This document shows positions 8,499 through 17,963 of a stretch of 64,000 nucleotides of DNA, piece by piece (the first letter of the stretch is position 1; every line of letters starts with the position of its first letter). The position numbers were made by a program, and so were the translations under genes. A model generated the notes under the pieces. It was not told the DNA's origin. It saw only the letters and a program-made list of their open reading frames with translations, and ran no database searches. This DNA is from Herbaspirillum sp. 3R11 (lineage in GTDB: Bacteria > Pseudomonadota > Gammaproteobacteria > Burkholderiales > Burkholderiaceae_D): contig NZ_SPNJ01000004.1 of assembly GCF_004563925.1 (NCBI RefSeq), positions 1 to 64,000 on the forward strand, written 5' to 3'.

Positions 8499-9131
8499 AT
8501 GATTCCCCTGAACGATTTGCTGATCTTCGCGCTGGCCGCATTGGTGCTGGTGCTGACTCCCGGTCCCAACATGATGTATTGCGTGTCGCGCTCGATCTGC
8601 CAGGGACGTGCGGCGGGGATGATTTCGCTGCTGGGCGTGGCGGCCGGTTTCGTGGTCCACATGCTGGCGGCGACCTTCGGCCTGACTGCCTTGTTCCTCG
8701 CGGTGCCGCTGGCCTATGACCTGATCAAGTATCTGGGCGCGGCTTATCTGCTATGGATGGCGTGGAATGCAATCAAGCCGGGCGGCGCGTCGCCGTTCCA
8801 GACCCAGGACCTGCCGCATGACAGCAATGCGACCCTGTTCCGCATGGGTTTCCTGACCAACCTGCTCAATCCCAAGGCGGCGATGTTCTACATGTCGTTC
8901 CTGCCGCAATTCATCCATGCCGAACACGGCCACGTGATGCTGCAAAGCCTGACGCTGGGCGTGACGCAGATCGCCGTCAGCTTCACCGTCAACGGACTTC
9001 TGATCCTGACGGCCAGCGCGATTGCCGGCTTCTTCTCCAGCAATCCGGGCTGGATGCGGGTGCAGCGTTATGTCATGGGACTGACGCTGGGCGCATTGGC
9101 GGTTCGGGTGGCGCTGGATCAGCGCAAGTAA
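8499..9131 (+). CDS. LysE/RhtB-family amino-acid exporter in the trp operon
   Basis: A 210-aa inner-membrane protein with about six hydrophobic segments. The family signature [16 protein letters not shown] lies near the N-terminus and a conserved [18 protein letters not shown] segment in the middle. Members export amino acids or analogues such as lysine, homoserine, threonine or leucine. GGAAAGG precedes the ATG. It sits 54 nt after trpD and 25 nt before trpC on the same strand with no terminator visible between them, so it should be co-transcribed and attenuated with the trp genes. Export of tryptophan or a pathway intermediate is an attractive inference, but the substrate is unknown. Confidence 0.88.
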   Translation: MIPLNDLLIFALAALVLVLTPGPNMMYCVSRSICQGRAAGMISLLGVAAGFVVHMLAATFGLTALFLAVPLAYDLIKYLGAAYLLWMAWNAIKPGGASPFQTQDLPHDSNATLFRMGFLTNLLNPKAAMFYMSFLPQFIHAEHGHVMLQSLTLGVTQIAVSFTVNGLLILTASAIAGFFSSNPGWMRVQRYVMGLTLGALAVRVALDQRK

Positions 9132-9156
9132 CATCAATAGTAATCAAGGAATTTTC

Positions 9157-9957
9157 ATGTCTGACATCCTCAACAAGATCCTCGACGTCAAAGCTGACGA
9201 GGTCAAAGCAGCAAAAAAACACCGCGACCTCGCCAGCCTGCGTCGCGACGTCGAATCCGACACCGAAGCGCGCGCGCAATTGCGCGGCTTTGAAGCCGGC
9301 CTGCGCAGCAAGATCGCCGCGGGCAACGCCGGCATCATCGCCGAAGTCAAAAAGGCCTCGCCATCCAAAGGCGTGATCCGTCCCGATTTCAAGCCGGCCG
9401 AGATCGCCGTCAGCTACGCCGCTCACGGCGCAGCCTGCCTGTCTGTGCTGACTGACGTGCAATTCTTCCAGGGCGCGCCGGAATACCTCAAGCAAGCGCG
9501 CGCCGCCTGTGCGCTGCCGGTGCTGCGAAAAGACTTCATGATGGATATGTATCAAGTCTATGAAGCGCGCTCGTGGGGCGCCGATGCCATTCTGCTGATC
9601 GTGGCAGCGCTCGACCACGGCCTGATGACGGAGCTCGAAGCCTGCGCCCATGAACTCGGCATGAGTGTGCTGGTGGAAGTGCACGACGGCGTTGAGCTCG
9701 ACGCCGCATTGAAACTGAAGACCGCGCTGCTGGGCATCAACAACCGCAACCTGCGTACCTTCGAAACCACGCTGGACACGACGCTGAATCTGTTGCCGCG
9801 TATTCCATCCGACAAACTGGTCATCACCGAATCGGCCATCGCCACACCGGACGACGTCAAGCGCATGCGCGACGCCAAGGTCAATGCCTTCCTGGTCGGC
9901 GAAGCCTTCATGCGCGCACCGGAACCCGGCGTCGAGCTGGCACGCCTGTTTGCTTGA
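9157..9957 (+). CDS. trpC: Indole-3-glycerol phosphate synthase
   Basis: A 266-aa TIM-barrel enzyme that closes the indole ring from CdRP. Signatures: [16 protein letters not shown] (catalytic Lys region), [40 protein letters not shown] and LVGEAFMRA. It is monofunctional (no TrpF fusion). AAGGA precedes the ATG. It is the last gene of the operon, closed by a strong terminator; trpF, trpB and trpA are not in this window. Confidence 0.97.
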   Translation: MSDILNKILDVKADEVKAAKKHRDLASLRRDVESDTEARAQLRGFEAGLRSKIAAGNAGIIAEVKKASPSKGVIRPDFKPAEIAVSYAAHGAACLSVLTDVQFFQGAPEYLKQARAACALPVLRKDFMMDMYQVYEARSWGADAILLIVAALDHGLMTELEACAHELGMSVLVEVHDGVELDAALKLKTALLGINNRNLRTFETTLDTTLNLLPRIPSDKLVITESAIATPDDVKRMRDAKVNAFLVGEAFMRAPEPGVELARLFA

Positions 9958-9990
9958 GTTGGTCTGAATTTGCCCGATTGCCGGAGCAAT

Positions 9991-10023
9991 AAAAAAGCGG
10001 AGCCCGAAAGCTCCGCTTTTTTT
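9991..10023 (+). terminator. trp operon terminator
   Basis: AAGCGGAGC and GCTCCGCTT form a stem around a CCGAAA loop, followed by seven or more T. The matching run of A on the left means it can also serve the convergent minus-strand SDR gene. Confidence 0.92.
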
Positions 10024-10046
10024 ACGTCTATCGCTTTGTGAGTTGA

Positions 10047-10808
10047 TCAGGCAGAGAAGCCGCCGTCGATCGTCAGGCTGGCGCCGGTGATGTAACCAGA
10101 CTCAGGACCTGCCAGATACGCCACGAAGCTGGCGATTTCTTCTGCCTTGCCGTAGCGTGGCAACGCCATCAGGCCTTTCAGCGCGTCAGCGAAGTCGCTG
10201 TCAGCCGGATTCATGTCGGTGTCGACCGGACCAGGCTGCACGTTGTTGACGGTGATGCCGCGTGGACCGAGGTCACGCGCCAGGCCCTTGGTCAGGCCGA
10301 CGATAGCCGACTTGCTCATGGCGTACACGGCGCCGCCGGCGAACGGCATGCGGTCGGCGTTGGTGCTGCCGATGGTGATGACGCGGCCGCCTTCACGCAT
10401 GAAGCGCACGGCTTCCTGGGTGGCGACGAATACGCTGCGCACGTTCACGTCCAAGGTGCGGTCCAGATCTTCCAGCTTGAATTCTTCCACCGGGCCCATT
10501 GCCAGCACGCCGGCATTGTTGACCAGGATGTCGAGGCGGCCGAAGGTTTCAGCGGCGATGCGGATCGCTTGTTGCAACGCGGTGCTGTCCGAGCTGTCGG
10601 CCTGGATTGCGAGTGCACGACCGCCCTTGGCTTCAAGTTCGCTGACCAGCGCTTGCGCCTTGTCCGGCGAGCTGACGTAGGTGAAGGCGACGATCGCGCC
10701 TTCCTGCACCAGACGCTTGACGATGGCGGCGCCGATGCCGCGCGAACCGCCTTGCACAAAGGCAACTTTGTTGGACAGGTTCAGAGTGGTGTTGGTGTTT
10801 GCAGTCAT
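10047..10808 (-). CDS. Short-chain dehydrogenase/reductase (SDR)
   Basis: A 253-aa classical SDR. The NAD(P)-binding motif is GGSRGIGAAI near residue 20, NNAG is in the core, and the catalytic pair is in YAMSK. The arginine in the glycine motif leans toward NADPH. A substrate cannot be read from sequence; 3-oxoacyl-ACP reductase-like or quinone/aldehyde reductase roles are both possible. AAGGAGC precedes the ATG. The gene is divergent from a LysR gene across a 166-bp region with paired inverted repeats, so that regulator very likely controls it. Confidence 0.9.
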   Translation of the reverse strand: MTANTNTTLNLSNKVAFVQGGSRGIGAAIVKRLVQEGAIVAFTYVSSPDKAQALVSELEAKGGRALAIQADSSDSTALQQAIRIAAETFGRLDILVNNAGVLAMGPVEEFKLEDLDRTLDVNVRSVFVATQEAVRFMREGGRVITIGSTNADRMPFAGGAVYAMSKSAIVGLTKGLARDLGPRGITVNNVQPGPVDTDMNPADSDFADALKGLMALPRYGKAEEIASFVAYLAGPESGYITGASLTIDGGFSA

Positions 10809-10914
10809 GATATTGCTCCTTGTTTGGGTAAGAAAGAATGAACGTATGGCCTGCGGTTTCCTTGGGTTGGACTCGAATTCCGTTTGGCTTGGACTGAAGT
10901 ATGGGGTAGCGATT

Positions 10915-10970
10915 ATGTTTAAACTAGATAGCAATCACTATCTACTTTTTAAACATTATGTTTAAAATAG
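10915..10970. promoter_or_regulatory. LysR operator: extended dyad plus third half-site
   Basis: Two arms, ATGTTTAAACTAGATAG (10915-10931) and its near-perfect inverse at 10938-10956, flank CAATCA. The inner 7 bp (TAGATAG/CTATCTA) are perfect and fit the T-N11-A style of LysR boxes. A third partial half-site, ATGTTTAAAATAG, lies at 10958-10970. It overlaps a -10-like TAAAAT only 6 nt before the LysR start, a geometry that suggests autoregulation and perhaps a leaderless regulator mRNA. Confidence 0.8.
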
Positions 10971-10974
10971 ACCC

Positions 10975-11916
10975 ATGGAATCCTTGACCAGCATTGAGTG
11001 TTTTGTCGCCTCGGCCGAAGCCGGCAGCTTCTCCGCAGCCGCGCGGCGGCTCGGCCTGACCTCCGCGGCGGTCGGCAAGAATGTCGCCCGGCTCGAGTCC
11101 AATCTGGGGGTGCGGCTGTTCCAGCGCAGCACGCGCAGCCTGCGCCTGACCGAAGCGGGGGAAAGATTCTTGCAGGAAGTCAGCGGCGGCCTGTCCAGCA
11201 TCCAGAGCGCGGTCGCCAACCTGGCCAGCGCCGGCGGCCAGCCGGCCGGCGTGCTCAAGGTCAGCATGGGCACCGGCTTCGGCCGGGAATACATCGTGCC
11301 GCTGCTAGGTGGATTTCTGGAGCGGTATCCGGCCATCTCGCCGGACTGGCATTTCGACAATCGCCCGGTGGATCTGATTACGGAAGGTTTTGATGCGGCC
11401 ATCGGTGGCAGCATTGAACTGCCGCCCGGCATCGTCGCGCGCGAGCTGGCGCCGGCGCATCGGGTTCTGCTGGCGTCCCCGGCCTATCTGGCGTCGCGCC
11501 CGCCTATCCAGACACCTGAAGACCTCGCCCAACACGACGGCATCCTGATCCGCTCGCCGCAGACCGGCCGCGTGCGTTCATGGACGCTGCGCAACGGCAA
11601 GGCACAAGGCAAGAATGACGGCATGCAGGCGGTGATCGACCTGAAGGTGAAAATGACCATGAGCGACCCCAACGCCGCCTGCGAGATCGCCGAGATGGGC
11701 CTGGGCATCACGCTGACCGCGATGCCGCACGCAGTGGTCTATCTGGACAAGGGATCGTTGGTGCGGGTATTGCCGGACTGGTATGTCGACGGCGGCATGC
11801 TGGCGCTCTACTTCGCCGCGGCGCGGCTGCTGCCGGCCAAGACGCGCGTGTTCGTCGACTATGTGGTGGAGCATTTCCGCAGCGAGCAACTGGCGCAACG
11901 GTTTTCGGCGTTCTGA
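10975..11916 (+). CDS. LysR-family transcriptional regulator
   Basis: A 313-aa LTTR of the AaeR/DsdC-like group. The N-terminal winged helix is SFSAAARRLGLTSAAVGKNVARLE, and the effector domain starts about residue 90 (GVLKVSMGTGFGREYIVPLL). It is divergent from the SDR gene and separated from it by a clear operator. No Shine-Dalgarno lies before the ATG and a -10-like element is only 6 nt away, so the mRNA may be leaderless. The effector is unknown; a substrate or product of the SDR is a reasonable guess. Confidence 0.92.
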   Translation: MESLTSIECFVASAEAGSFSAAARRLGLTSAAVGKNVARLESNLGVRLFQRSTRSLRLTEAGERFLQEVSGGLSSIQSAVANLASAGGQPAGVLKVSMGTGFGREYIVPLLGGFLERYPAISPDWHFDNRPVDLITEGFDAAIGGSIELPPGIVARELAPAHRVLLASPAYLASRPPIQTPEDLAQHDGILIRSPQTGRVRSWTLRNGKAQGKNDGMQAVIDLKVKMTMSDPNAACEIAEMGLGITLTAMPHAVVYLDKGSLVRVLPDWYVDGGMLALYFAAARLLPAKTRVFVDYVVEHFRSEQLAQRFSAF

Positions 11917-11920
11917 AGAA

Positions 11921-13378
11921 TTAGCTGCTCTTGGTCTTCGCTGCGCCGCGTACGCCGCCGCCGAGATTGTCGCCGGCGTCTTTCGCCAGGCTGCGATAGC
12001 CAAGCGCCGAACACAGCGTCAGCAAACCTGCCATGACAAACGCCCAGTGGAAATCGGTGACGGAGAAATGCGCTTCCCCGCCTGATGTAACTGCGACGTC
12101 GGCGCCGCCGTTGAAATACGACGCCACGCGCAACGCCAGCGCACCAAATGCAATCCCCATCCCAATCGTCATCTGCTGCGCCACGCTCCACAAGGTGGAA
12201 GCGGCGCTCTTTTGCGCTTCGCTGACGTCCGCGTAGGCCAGGGTCGCCAGCGTGGTGAACTGCATCGAGCGCGACAGACCGTAGATGAAGATCGTCATCA
12301 GCACCACCGGCACCGGCGTCGTTGCGGTGAGCAGACCGCACGCCAACACGAACACGCCGGCAATCGCCGCGTTGTTCAGCGCCACGCGACGGAAGCCGAA
12401 ACGCTGCAGCACGCGCGTGGTGAACATCTTCATGCCCAGGTTGCCGAGCGCACTGGCCAGCAGCAGCAAGCCGGAATGGAATGCCGACAAACCGAAGCCG
12501 ATCTGGAACAGCAGCGGCAACAGATATGGCACCGCCTCGATGCCGATGCGCGTGAACGAACCGGCGACGACGGTCACATTGAATGTCGGCACCTTGAGCG
12601 TGGAATAGTCGAGCAGAGGATGTTCGCGGCGCATGCCATGCCGATACGAAAACACGCCAAGCGCGATCCCGCCGGCGATGAACAGCACTGCCACCAGCAA
12701 ATTGGTTTCGGTGTGGCTGGCCAGCTCGGTGCCGTACAGGAGCGAAGTCAAGGCCGTGCCGCTGAGGAAGAAGCCGACCATGTCGAGCGGCTTGCGCTGG
12801 TTGTCGCGCTCGTTGGGAACGATGCTGAGCACCGCGATCAACGCGGCGATGCCGAACGGCACGTTGATCAGGAAGATCCAGTGCCAGGAAAAATAGGTGG
12901 TGATGAAACCGCCGAGCGACGGCCCCACGACCGGCGCCACGATCGCCGGCCAGGTGATCGTCGAGATTGCCTTCATCAGCTTGTCCTTGCTGGTGTTGCG
13001 CACCACGATCAGGCGACCGACCGGCACCATCAGCGCCCCGCCCATGCCTTGCAAAATGCGGGCGGCGGTAAATTCAAAGACGTTGCCGGAAATCCCGCAC
13101 AGCACCGACGCCAGCGTGAAGATCACGATCGCCGAAGCAAACACCGTTCGCGATCCGATGCGATCGGCGATCCAGCCGCTGATCGGGATGAACACCGCCA
13201 GCGTCAGCATGTAGGCGGTCATGCCCAGACTCAGCTCGTTCGGCCCCACCTTGAACGCCTGCGCCATCTGCGGCAATGCCGTCGCAATGATGGTGGTGTC
13301 GAGGTACTCCATGAAGAAGGTCGCCGCCACGATGAACGGCAACCAATGTGCGCGCGATGGAGTCTGTGCGGCTGTCAT
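11921..13378 (-). CDS. MFS drug exporter, DHA2 (EmrB/QacA) family
   Basis: A 485-aa polytopic inner-membrane antiporter. MEYLDTTIIATALPQMAQ in TM1 is the DHA2 signature. The motif-A loop reads GWIADRIGSRTVF, and the TM5 antiporter motif region VVAPVVGPSLGGFI is visible. About 14 membrane segments fit the length. It is the last gene of a minus-strand run after ubiB (35-nt gap) and converges with the LysR gene, 4 nt apart. Substrates are unknown. No membrane-fusion (EmrA-like) partner is adjacent. Confidence 0.92.
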   Translation of the reverse strand: MTAAQTPSRAHWLPFIVAATFFMEYLDTTIIATALPQMAQAFKVGPNELSLGMTAYMLTLAVFIPISGWIADRIGSRTVFASAIVIFTLASVLCGISGNVFEFTAARILQGMGGALMVPVGRLIVVRNTSKDKLMKAISTITWPAIVAPVVGPSLGGFITTYFSWHWIFLINVPFGIAALIAVLSIVPNERDNQRKPLDMVGFFLSGTALTSLLYGTELASHTETNLLVAVLFIAGGIALGVFSYRHGMRREHPLLDYSTLKVPTFNVTVVAGSFTRIGIEAVPYLLPLLFQIGFGLSAFHSGLLLLASALGNLGMKMFTTRVLQRFGFRRVALNNAAIAGVFVLACGLLTATTPVPVVLMTIFIYGLSRSMQFTTLATLAYADVSEAQKSAASTLWSVAQQMTIGMGIAFGALALRVASYFNGGADVAVTSGGEAHFSVTDFHWAFVMAGLLTLCSALGYRSLAKDAGDNLGGGVRGAAKTKSS

Positions 13379-13413
13379 CCCTGTTCCGTCCCTGTTTTTA
13401 TTCTTGTAACGCC

Positions 13414-14985
13414 TCAGTAGCGCAGGAAATGCAGCAGCACCTGCACCACGATGATCCCGCCGATCAGACCGCCGCCGAAATACACGATCACCCCCAGCAG
13501 CAGATTGGTGCGGCGCTGTTCGGCCACCAGCTTCCTGAGCAGGTCGGCGTTCTGGTCATGCTTGCCGCCTTCAGTCGCCATCGTCAGCGCCTGATGCGCC
13601 AGCCGTGGCAATTGCGGCAACAAGCGGCTGTAGCGCGGCACTTCGACCTTGAGCTGCTGGATGAAGCCGCGCCAGCCGATCTGCTCGTTCATCCAGCGTT
13701 CCAGATACGGTTTCGCGGTTTTCCACAAATCGAGTTCGGGATCAAGTTGGCGACCCAGGCCTTCGACGTTGAGCAGCGTCTTTTGCAACAGCACCAGTTG
13801 CGGCTGCACTTCGACATTGAAGCGGCGCGATGTCTGGAACAGGCGCAACAGCACCTGGCCGAACGAGATGTCTTTCAGCGGCCGGTCGAAAATCGGTTCG
13901 CAGCAGGCCCGTACCGCCGCCTCGAGTTCGTCGACGCGCGTGTCTTTCGGCGCCCAGCCGGATTCGATGTGCGCTTCGGCAACGCGCTTGTAATCACGCT
14001 GGAAGAACGCCAGGAAATTCTGCGACAGGTAATCCTTGTCGAAGTCGGTCAGCGTGCCGACGATGCCGAAGTCGAGCGCGATATAGCGACCGAAGGTGGC
14101 GGGTGCGGTCGACACCAGGATATTCCCCGGATGCATGTCGGCATGGAAGAAACCGTCACGAAACACCTGCGTGAAAAAGATCTCGACGCCGTCGCGCGAC
14201 AGCTTGCTCAGGTCCACGCCTTCGGCCTGGAGACGCTCGGTCTGGCCGATCGGAATGCCGTGCATGCGTTCCATCACGATCACCGACGAGGAACAATAGT
14301 CCCAGTACATCTCCGGCACCATCAGCAGATCGGAGTTGGCGAAGTTGCGGCGCAGCTGACTGGCGTTGGCGGCCTCGCGCATCAGGTCGAGTTCGTCGTG
14401 CAGGTATTTGTCGAACTCGCCGACGACTTCCTTGGCCTTGAGCCGGCGCCCGTCGGCCCACAGACGCTCGACCCAGTCGGCGGCGATGTGCATCAGGCCG
14501 ATATCGTGGTCGATGGTGCTGCGCATGCCGGGACGCAAGACCTTGACGGCGACTTCGGTGCCGTCTTTCAACGTGGCGAAGTGCACCTGCGCAATCGAGG
14601 CGGACGCAATCGGCGTGCGGTCGAAGCTGGCGAACAAGACATCGGGATGCGCGCCCAGCGATTTCTCGATCTGCGCAATCGCGAGGTCGGAATCGAACGG
14701 CGGCACCCGGTCCTGCAAGCGCGTCAGCTCATCGGCGATGTCCAGCGGCAGCAGGTCGCGCCGCGTCGACAGCACCTGGCCGAACTTGACGAAGATCGGA
14801 CCGAGGTCTTCCAGCGCACGGCGCAGGCGTTCGCCGCGCGGCGTGGAAATATCGCGCCAGAAAAAAATGCCGTTGAGCAGGCGCGTGATACGCGGCGTGT
14901 CGAAGCCGGAGATGGCGATTTCATCGAGGCCGTAGCGTATCGCCACGCGTACGATCTTGAACAGACGCAGGGAACGCAAGAACAT
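13414..14985 (-). CDS. ubiB: UbiB, ubiquinone biosynthesis kinase-like ATPase
   Basis: A 523-aa ABC1/ADCK-family protein needed for ubiquinone synthesis. It carries the family KxGQ motif ([11 protein letters not shown]), the Ala-rich ATP loop ([11 protein letters not shown]), [10 protein letters not shown] (catalytic Asp) and IALDFGIVG (metal Asp). Two hydrophobic C-terminal spans anchor it to the inner membrane. Its start codon overlaps the ubiJ stop by one base (TGATG), showing translational coupling as in the E. coli ubiE-ubiJ-ubiB operon. Confidence 0.96.
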   Translation of the reverse strand: MFLRSLRLFKIVRVAIRYGLDEIAISGFDTPRITRLLNGIFFWRDISTPRGERLRRALEDLGPIFVKFGQVLSTRRDLLPLDIADELTRLQDRVPPFDSDLAIAQIEKSLGAHPDVLFASFDRTPIASASIAQVHFATLKDGTEVAVKVLRPGMRSTIDHDIGLMHIAADWVERLWADGRRLKAKEVVGEFDKYLHDELDLMREAANASQLRRNFANSDLLMVPEMYWDYCSSSVIVMERMHGIPIGQTERLQAEGVDLSKLSRDGVEIFFTQVFRDGFFHADMHPGNILVSTAPATFGRYIALDFGIVGTLTDFDKDYLSQNFLAFFQRDYKRVAEAHIESGWAPKDTRVDELEAAVRACCEPIFDRPLKDISFGQVLLRLFQTSRRFNVEVQPQLVLLQKTLLNVEGLGRQLDPELDLWKTAKPYLERWMNEQIGWRGFIQQLKVEVPRYSRLLPQLPRLAHQALTMATEGGKHDQNADLLRKLVAEQRRTNLLLGVIVYFGGGLIGGIIVVQVLLHFLRY

Positions 14986-15581
14986 CAGCGGCGCTCCAGC
15001 TTCTCTATCCGCTTGGACAGGCGTTCGAGATCGTCGCGCAGCTTGACGACCTCGCTGGAAAATTCACTCATGACATGCGGGCGTATCAGCATCGGTTGTT
15101 CTTCCAGGAAGTATTCGGCGACATTTTCGGCGAGTTGTTTTTGCGTGGTCTGCGCCGCAGCGGCAATCGACTTGGCGCCGGACACGATGCGCGTGGCGGC
15201 GATATCGCCGACCACCTTGCCGAGGTCTTCTTCCGCATCCCAGCGCAGCGACTGGCTCAGCTGGGAAATGGCATTGGCGAAGTCGGCATCGCCTTCGATC
15301 CTGACGTAAGACACGGCGCGCTCGCGGTTGGCCAGGATCAGTGGCAAATCGGACAACTTCAGGTGGATGGTCACGGCCGGCACGGCGTTGTCGTCGGCAT
15401 TCTTGAGGAAGCCGTCGCCGGTGACGGTGAGCATCAGTTGCGCCACGCCGGCGTCGATGCAAGCGGTCTTGTCGCGATGGGCAATGAGCTTGGCCTGCGC
15501 CCACGGCTCTTGCGCGAGCAAATGGTTGATGACGGCGGCAGCTGGACGCAAGAGGGAAGAGAGCATGGGAGTTCGCGGCAT
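14985..15581 (-). CDS. ubiJ: UbiJ, ubiquinone biosynthesis accessory factor (SCP2)
   Basis: About 198 aa. It has an SCP2-like lipid-binding domain and a C-terminal coiled coil ([18 protein letters not shown]), as in UbiJ, which with UbiK organises the late ubiquinone complex. The start is uncertain: ATG at 15581 or 15566. Neither has a good ribosome site, and the first lies right after a terminator. It is coupled to ubiB by a one-base overlap. Confidence 0.85.
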   Translation of the reverse strand: MPRTPMLSSLLRPAAAVINHLLAQEPWAQAKLIAHRDKTACIDAGVAQLMLTVTGDGFLKNADDNAVPAVTIHLKLSDLPLILANRERAVSYVRIEGDADFANAISQLSQSLRWDAEEDLGKVVGDIAATRIVSGAKSIAAAAQTTQKQLAENVAEYFLEEQPMLIRPHVMSEFSSEVVKLRDDLERLSKRIEKLERR

Positions 15582-15582
15582 C

Positions 15583-15617
15583 AAAAAAGAAAACCGCCCG
15601 AGGGATGTCGGGCGGTT
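15583..15617 (-). terminator. Terminator between the Tim44-like gene and ubiJ
   Basis: AACCGCCCG (15592-15600) and CGGGCGGTT (15609-15617) form a 9-bp stem. On the minus strand it is followed by TTCTTTTTT, ending directly at the possible ubiJ start. It splits the apparent ubiE...ubiB operon. Confidence 0.88.
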
Positions 15618-15684
15618 TCAAGTTTAACAGTTCTTGGCGCTGCCCAGTAAGTCGGCAGGCCGGATGATGACAGCAGCTGCGAGC

Positions 15685-16656
15685 TTAGACCTGCTGAATA
15701 CCAGCCAGCACCCAACCGCTCGCGCCGTTGACCGGCTTGGACAGATTCCAGATTTCCGCGAACGGTTCGGCCGAGGCGTCCGGCGCTTCCTTGATCAGGC
15801 CGGTGAACTTGATGGTCGCGAGGTAATCGTGCTCCAGCGTTTCAATGCCGAGCAATTCGCCGTCGATCTGGACGACGTCGGTGTTGTTTGCCACGGTGCC
15901 GCGTTCCTGCAGTTGCAGACGCAATTCGCCGAACATTTCCGGCGTGGTGAATTCGCGGATGTCGTTGATGTCGCCCTTGTCCCATGCCGCTTGCAAGCGG
16001 ATGAAATAGGTCTTGCCGCTGCGCACGAAACCGGCCACGTCGAAATCCGACGGGATGCCCCACGGGATGATCGGGGCGTTGGCGGCGGTGGCCGCTGCCG
16101 AGCCGAATTCATTGTTACCTTGCAGCGATGCAGGCGCCTGCACGCCAACCGGCTCGATACGCGAACCGATTTCGGGCGTATAGACCGCCGGTTCGGGTGC
16201 GCTGGCGTAAGCCGGCTGTGGAGTGAAGCTGTTGTTGCCGGCACTGCCCGTATTGCCGCCACTTTTTCTCGTGAACATGCGGAACAGGAACATCGCGACG
16301 AAAGCCAGCAGCGCCACCATAAGGATGGTGCTGAGCATGCTTGCCATGGCGCCGCCCATGCCGAAATGCGACAGCAGTGCGCCCAGGCCGAGGCCGAGCA
16401 AGGCGCCGCCGAGGATGCCCTTCCACGGGCTGGCCGGTTTCGGCGGCACCGATTGCGGTGCTGCAGCCGGCGCGGCCGGTTTGGCGGGTGCGACATTGGA
16501 TGGCGATTGCGCCGGACGCGTCGGCGCCTGGCGCGCGTAGTTCGACGACTGCTTGCCGAACGAACCGCCGCCGCCGAGACGCTTGGCTTCAGCGCCCGAC
16601 ATCGCGACGGTCATGGCCGTCACTGCCAGCATGAGGATGACGAAGAATTTTTTCAC
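15685..16656 (-). CDS. Tim44-like domain membrane protein
   Basis: A 323-aa protein with a Sec signal ending near SGAEA, a proline/alanine-rich linker (residues 40-75), a glycine-rich membrane region (ILGGALLGLGLGALL and the next span to about residue 130), and a C-terminal Tim44-like domain (from about residue 195). Bacterial members are poorly understood; some act in membrane-protein handling. The start is GTG with AGGAG 5-6 nt upstream. It follows ubiE by 35 nt and ends at a terminator. Confidence 0.85.
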   Translation of the reverse strand: MKKFFVILMLAVTAMTVAMSGAEAKRLGGGGSFGKQSSNYARQAPTRPAQSPSNVAPAKPAAPAAAPQSVPPKPASPWKGILGGALLGLGLGALLSHFGMGGAMASMLSTILMVALLAFVAMFLFRMFTRKSGGNTGSAGNNSFTPQPAYASAPEPAVYTPEIGSRIEPVGVQAPASLQGNNEFGSAAATAANAPIIPWGIPSDFDVAGFVRSGKTYFIRLQAAWDKGDINDIREFTTPEMFGELRLQLQERGTVANNTDVVQIDGELLGIETLEHDYLATIKFTGLIKEAPDASAEPFAEIWNLSKPVNGASGWVLAGIQQV

Positions 16657-16691
16657 ACGAACTCCTGCTTAAATTGTCTCCAGCCCAGGGC

Positions 16692-17426
16692 TTAGAGTTT
16701 GATACCCGTATGCAAGGCGGCAACGCCCGCAGTCAGGTTGTAATACTGCACACGCTCAAGGCCGACGTCTTCCATCATCTTCTTCAGCGTTTCCTGATCC
16801 GGATGCATGCGGATCGATTCAGCCAGATAACGATAGCTTTCGGCGTCGTTGGCGACTTTCTGTCCCAGCCACGGCAGCACGGAGAAAGAATAGACGTCGT
16901 ACGGTTTTTTAAGCGGCTCCCAGACCTTGGAGAACTCCAGCACCAGCAGCTTGCCGCCCGGCTTCAGCACGCGGCGCATTTCCGACAAGGCAACATCCTT
17001 GTGAGTCATGTTGCGTAGGCCGAAAGCGACCGACACGCGATCGAAGTAGTTGTCCGGGAACGGCAGTTTCTCCGCGTCGCACAACAAGGTGGGGGTCGGG
17101 ATGCCCTTATTCAATAGGCGGTCGCGGCCCACGCGCAGCATCGATTCATTGATGTCGGTAAGCCAGACTTCGCCGCTCGGACCGGCCTGTTTGGCGAAAG
17201 CCTTGGACAGGTCGCCGGTGCCGCCGGCGATGTCGAGCACCTTGAAACCGGGACGAATACCGGCCTGGGCGATGGTGAATGCCTTCCAGATCCGATGCAG
17301 GCCGGCCGACATGAAGTCGTTCATGACGTCGTACTTGGCGGCGACGGAATGGAAGACTTCCGCGACTTTATGGACCTTGTCGTCTTCCGAAACAGTCTGA
17401 TAACCGAAGTGGGTGGTGTTGGTCAT
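16692..17426 (-). CDS. ubiE: UbiE C-methyltransferase (ubiquinone/menaquinone)
   Basis: A 244-aa class I SAM methyltransferase that adds the C2 methyl to demethoxy-ubiquinol precursors. SAM motif I is [15 protein letters not shown], and UbiE-specific blocks are [16 protein letters not shown] and [13 protein letters not shown]. Length is normal. AGGTT precedes the ATG. It is part of the minus-strand cluster with DUF971, Tim44-like, ubiJ and ubiB. Confidence 0.97.
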   Translation of the reverse strand: MTNTTHFGYQTVSEDDKVHKVAEVFHSVAAKYDVMNDFMSAGLHRIWKAFTIAQAGIRPGFKVLDIAGGTGDLSKAFAKQAGPSGEVWLTDINESMLRVGRDRLLNKGIPTPTLLCDAEKLPFPDNYFDRVSVAFGLRNMTHKDVALSEMRRVLKPGGKLLVLEFSKVWEPLKKPYDVYSFSVLPWLGQKVANDAESYRYLAESIRMHPDQETLKKMMEDVGLERVQYYNLTAGVAALHTGIKL

Positions 17427-17486
17427 GTGGCAACCTGAAATAAGGAATTCAAATAAGGCGACATTATAAGGGGTGGTCCGCGGCGC

Positions 17487-17903
17487 TCAATGATGATGGC
17501 CGCAGGCGCTGCCGCCGGCCGAACTCATGTCCTGGTCGCGACCGCTTTCGCGCGTGAAACCCGCCGCTTCCAGCTTTTGCAGATAGTTTTCCCACATGGC
17601 ATCCTGGTCGCGTCCCAGTTGATACAGGTACTCCCAGGTAAAAATGCCGCTGGAATGTTCGTCCGAGAATATCGGTTTGATGCCGTAGTTGCCGACAGGT
17701 TCGACGCCGACGATGCCGACTTCACGCTTGCCGGTCTGCAGGGTTTCCTGACCGTGACCGTGGCCGCGCACTTCAGCGGAGGGCGAATACACGCGCAGCA
17801 GTTCGAACGGGATCGAGAACTGGGCGCCGTCGTCGAAGGCGACTTCCATCACGCGCGACTGCGTGCGGACCTTGAAGGATACGGGTGTGGGACCGGAGCT
17901 CAT
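17487..17903 (-). CDS. DUF971 (gamma-butyrobetaine hydroxylase N-domain-like) protein
   Basis: A 138-aa protein covering one DUF971 domain: FDDGAQFSIPFELLRVYSPSAEV, then VGNYGIKPIFSDEHSSGIFTW. The conserved Trp/Tyr/His-rich block is intact. The C-terminus ends CGHHH, a possible metal-binding tail. The same domain occurs at the N-terminus of eukaryotic gamma-butyrobetaine hydroxylase and in some Fe-S assembly proteins. Bacterial stand-alone versions have no firm function. It lies between the HIT gene and ubiE, 60 nt each side, and is probably co-transcribed. Confidence 0.88.
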   Translation of the reverse strand: MSSGPTPVSFKVRTQSRVMEVAFDDGAQFSIPFELLRVYSPSAEVRGHGHGQETLQTGKREVGIVGVEPVGNYGIKPIFSDEHSSGIFTWEYLYQLGRDQDAMWENYLQKLEAAGFTRESGRDQDMSSAGGSACGHHH

Positions 17904-17963
17904 TGCGTGCGCTTCCTATTGTGTGGTGTCTTGCGAGATGAGGACGCAGGCAGTTGCCCGCAG

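Noticed and set aside
12212-15309. Two long plus-strand frames over the MFS and ubiB genes
   Set aside because: No motifs and biased residues; the minus-strand genes explain the region.
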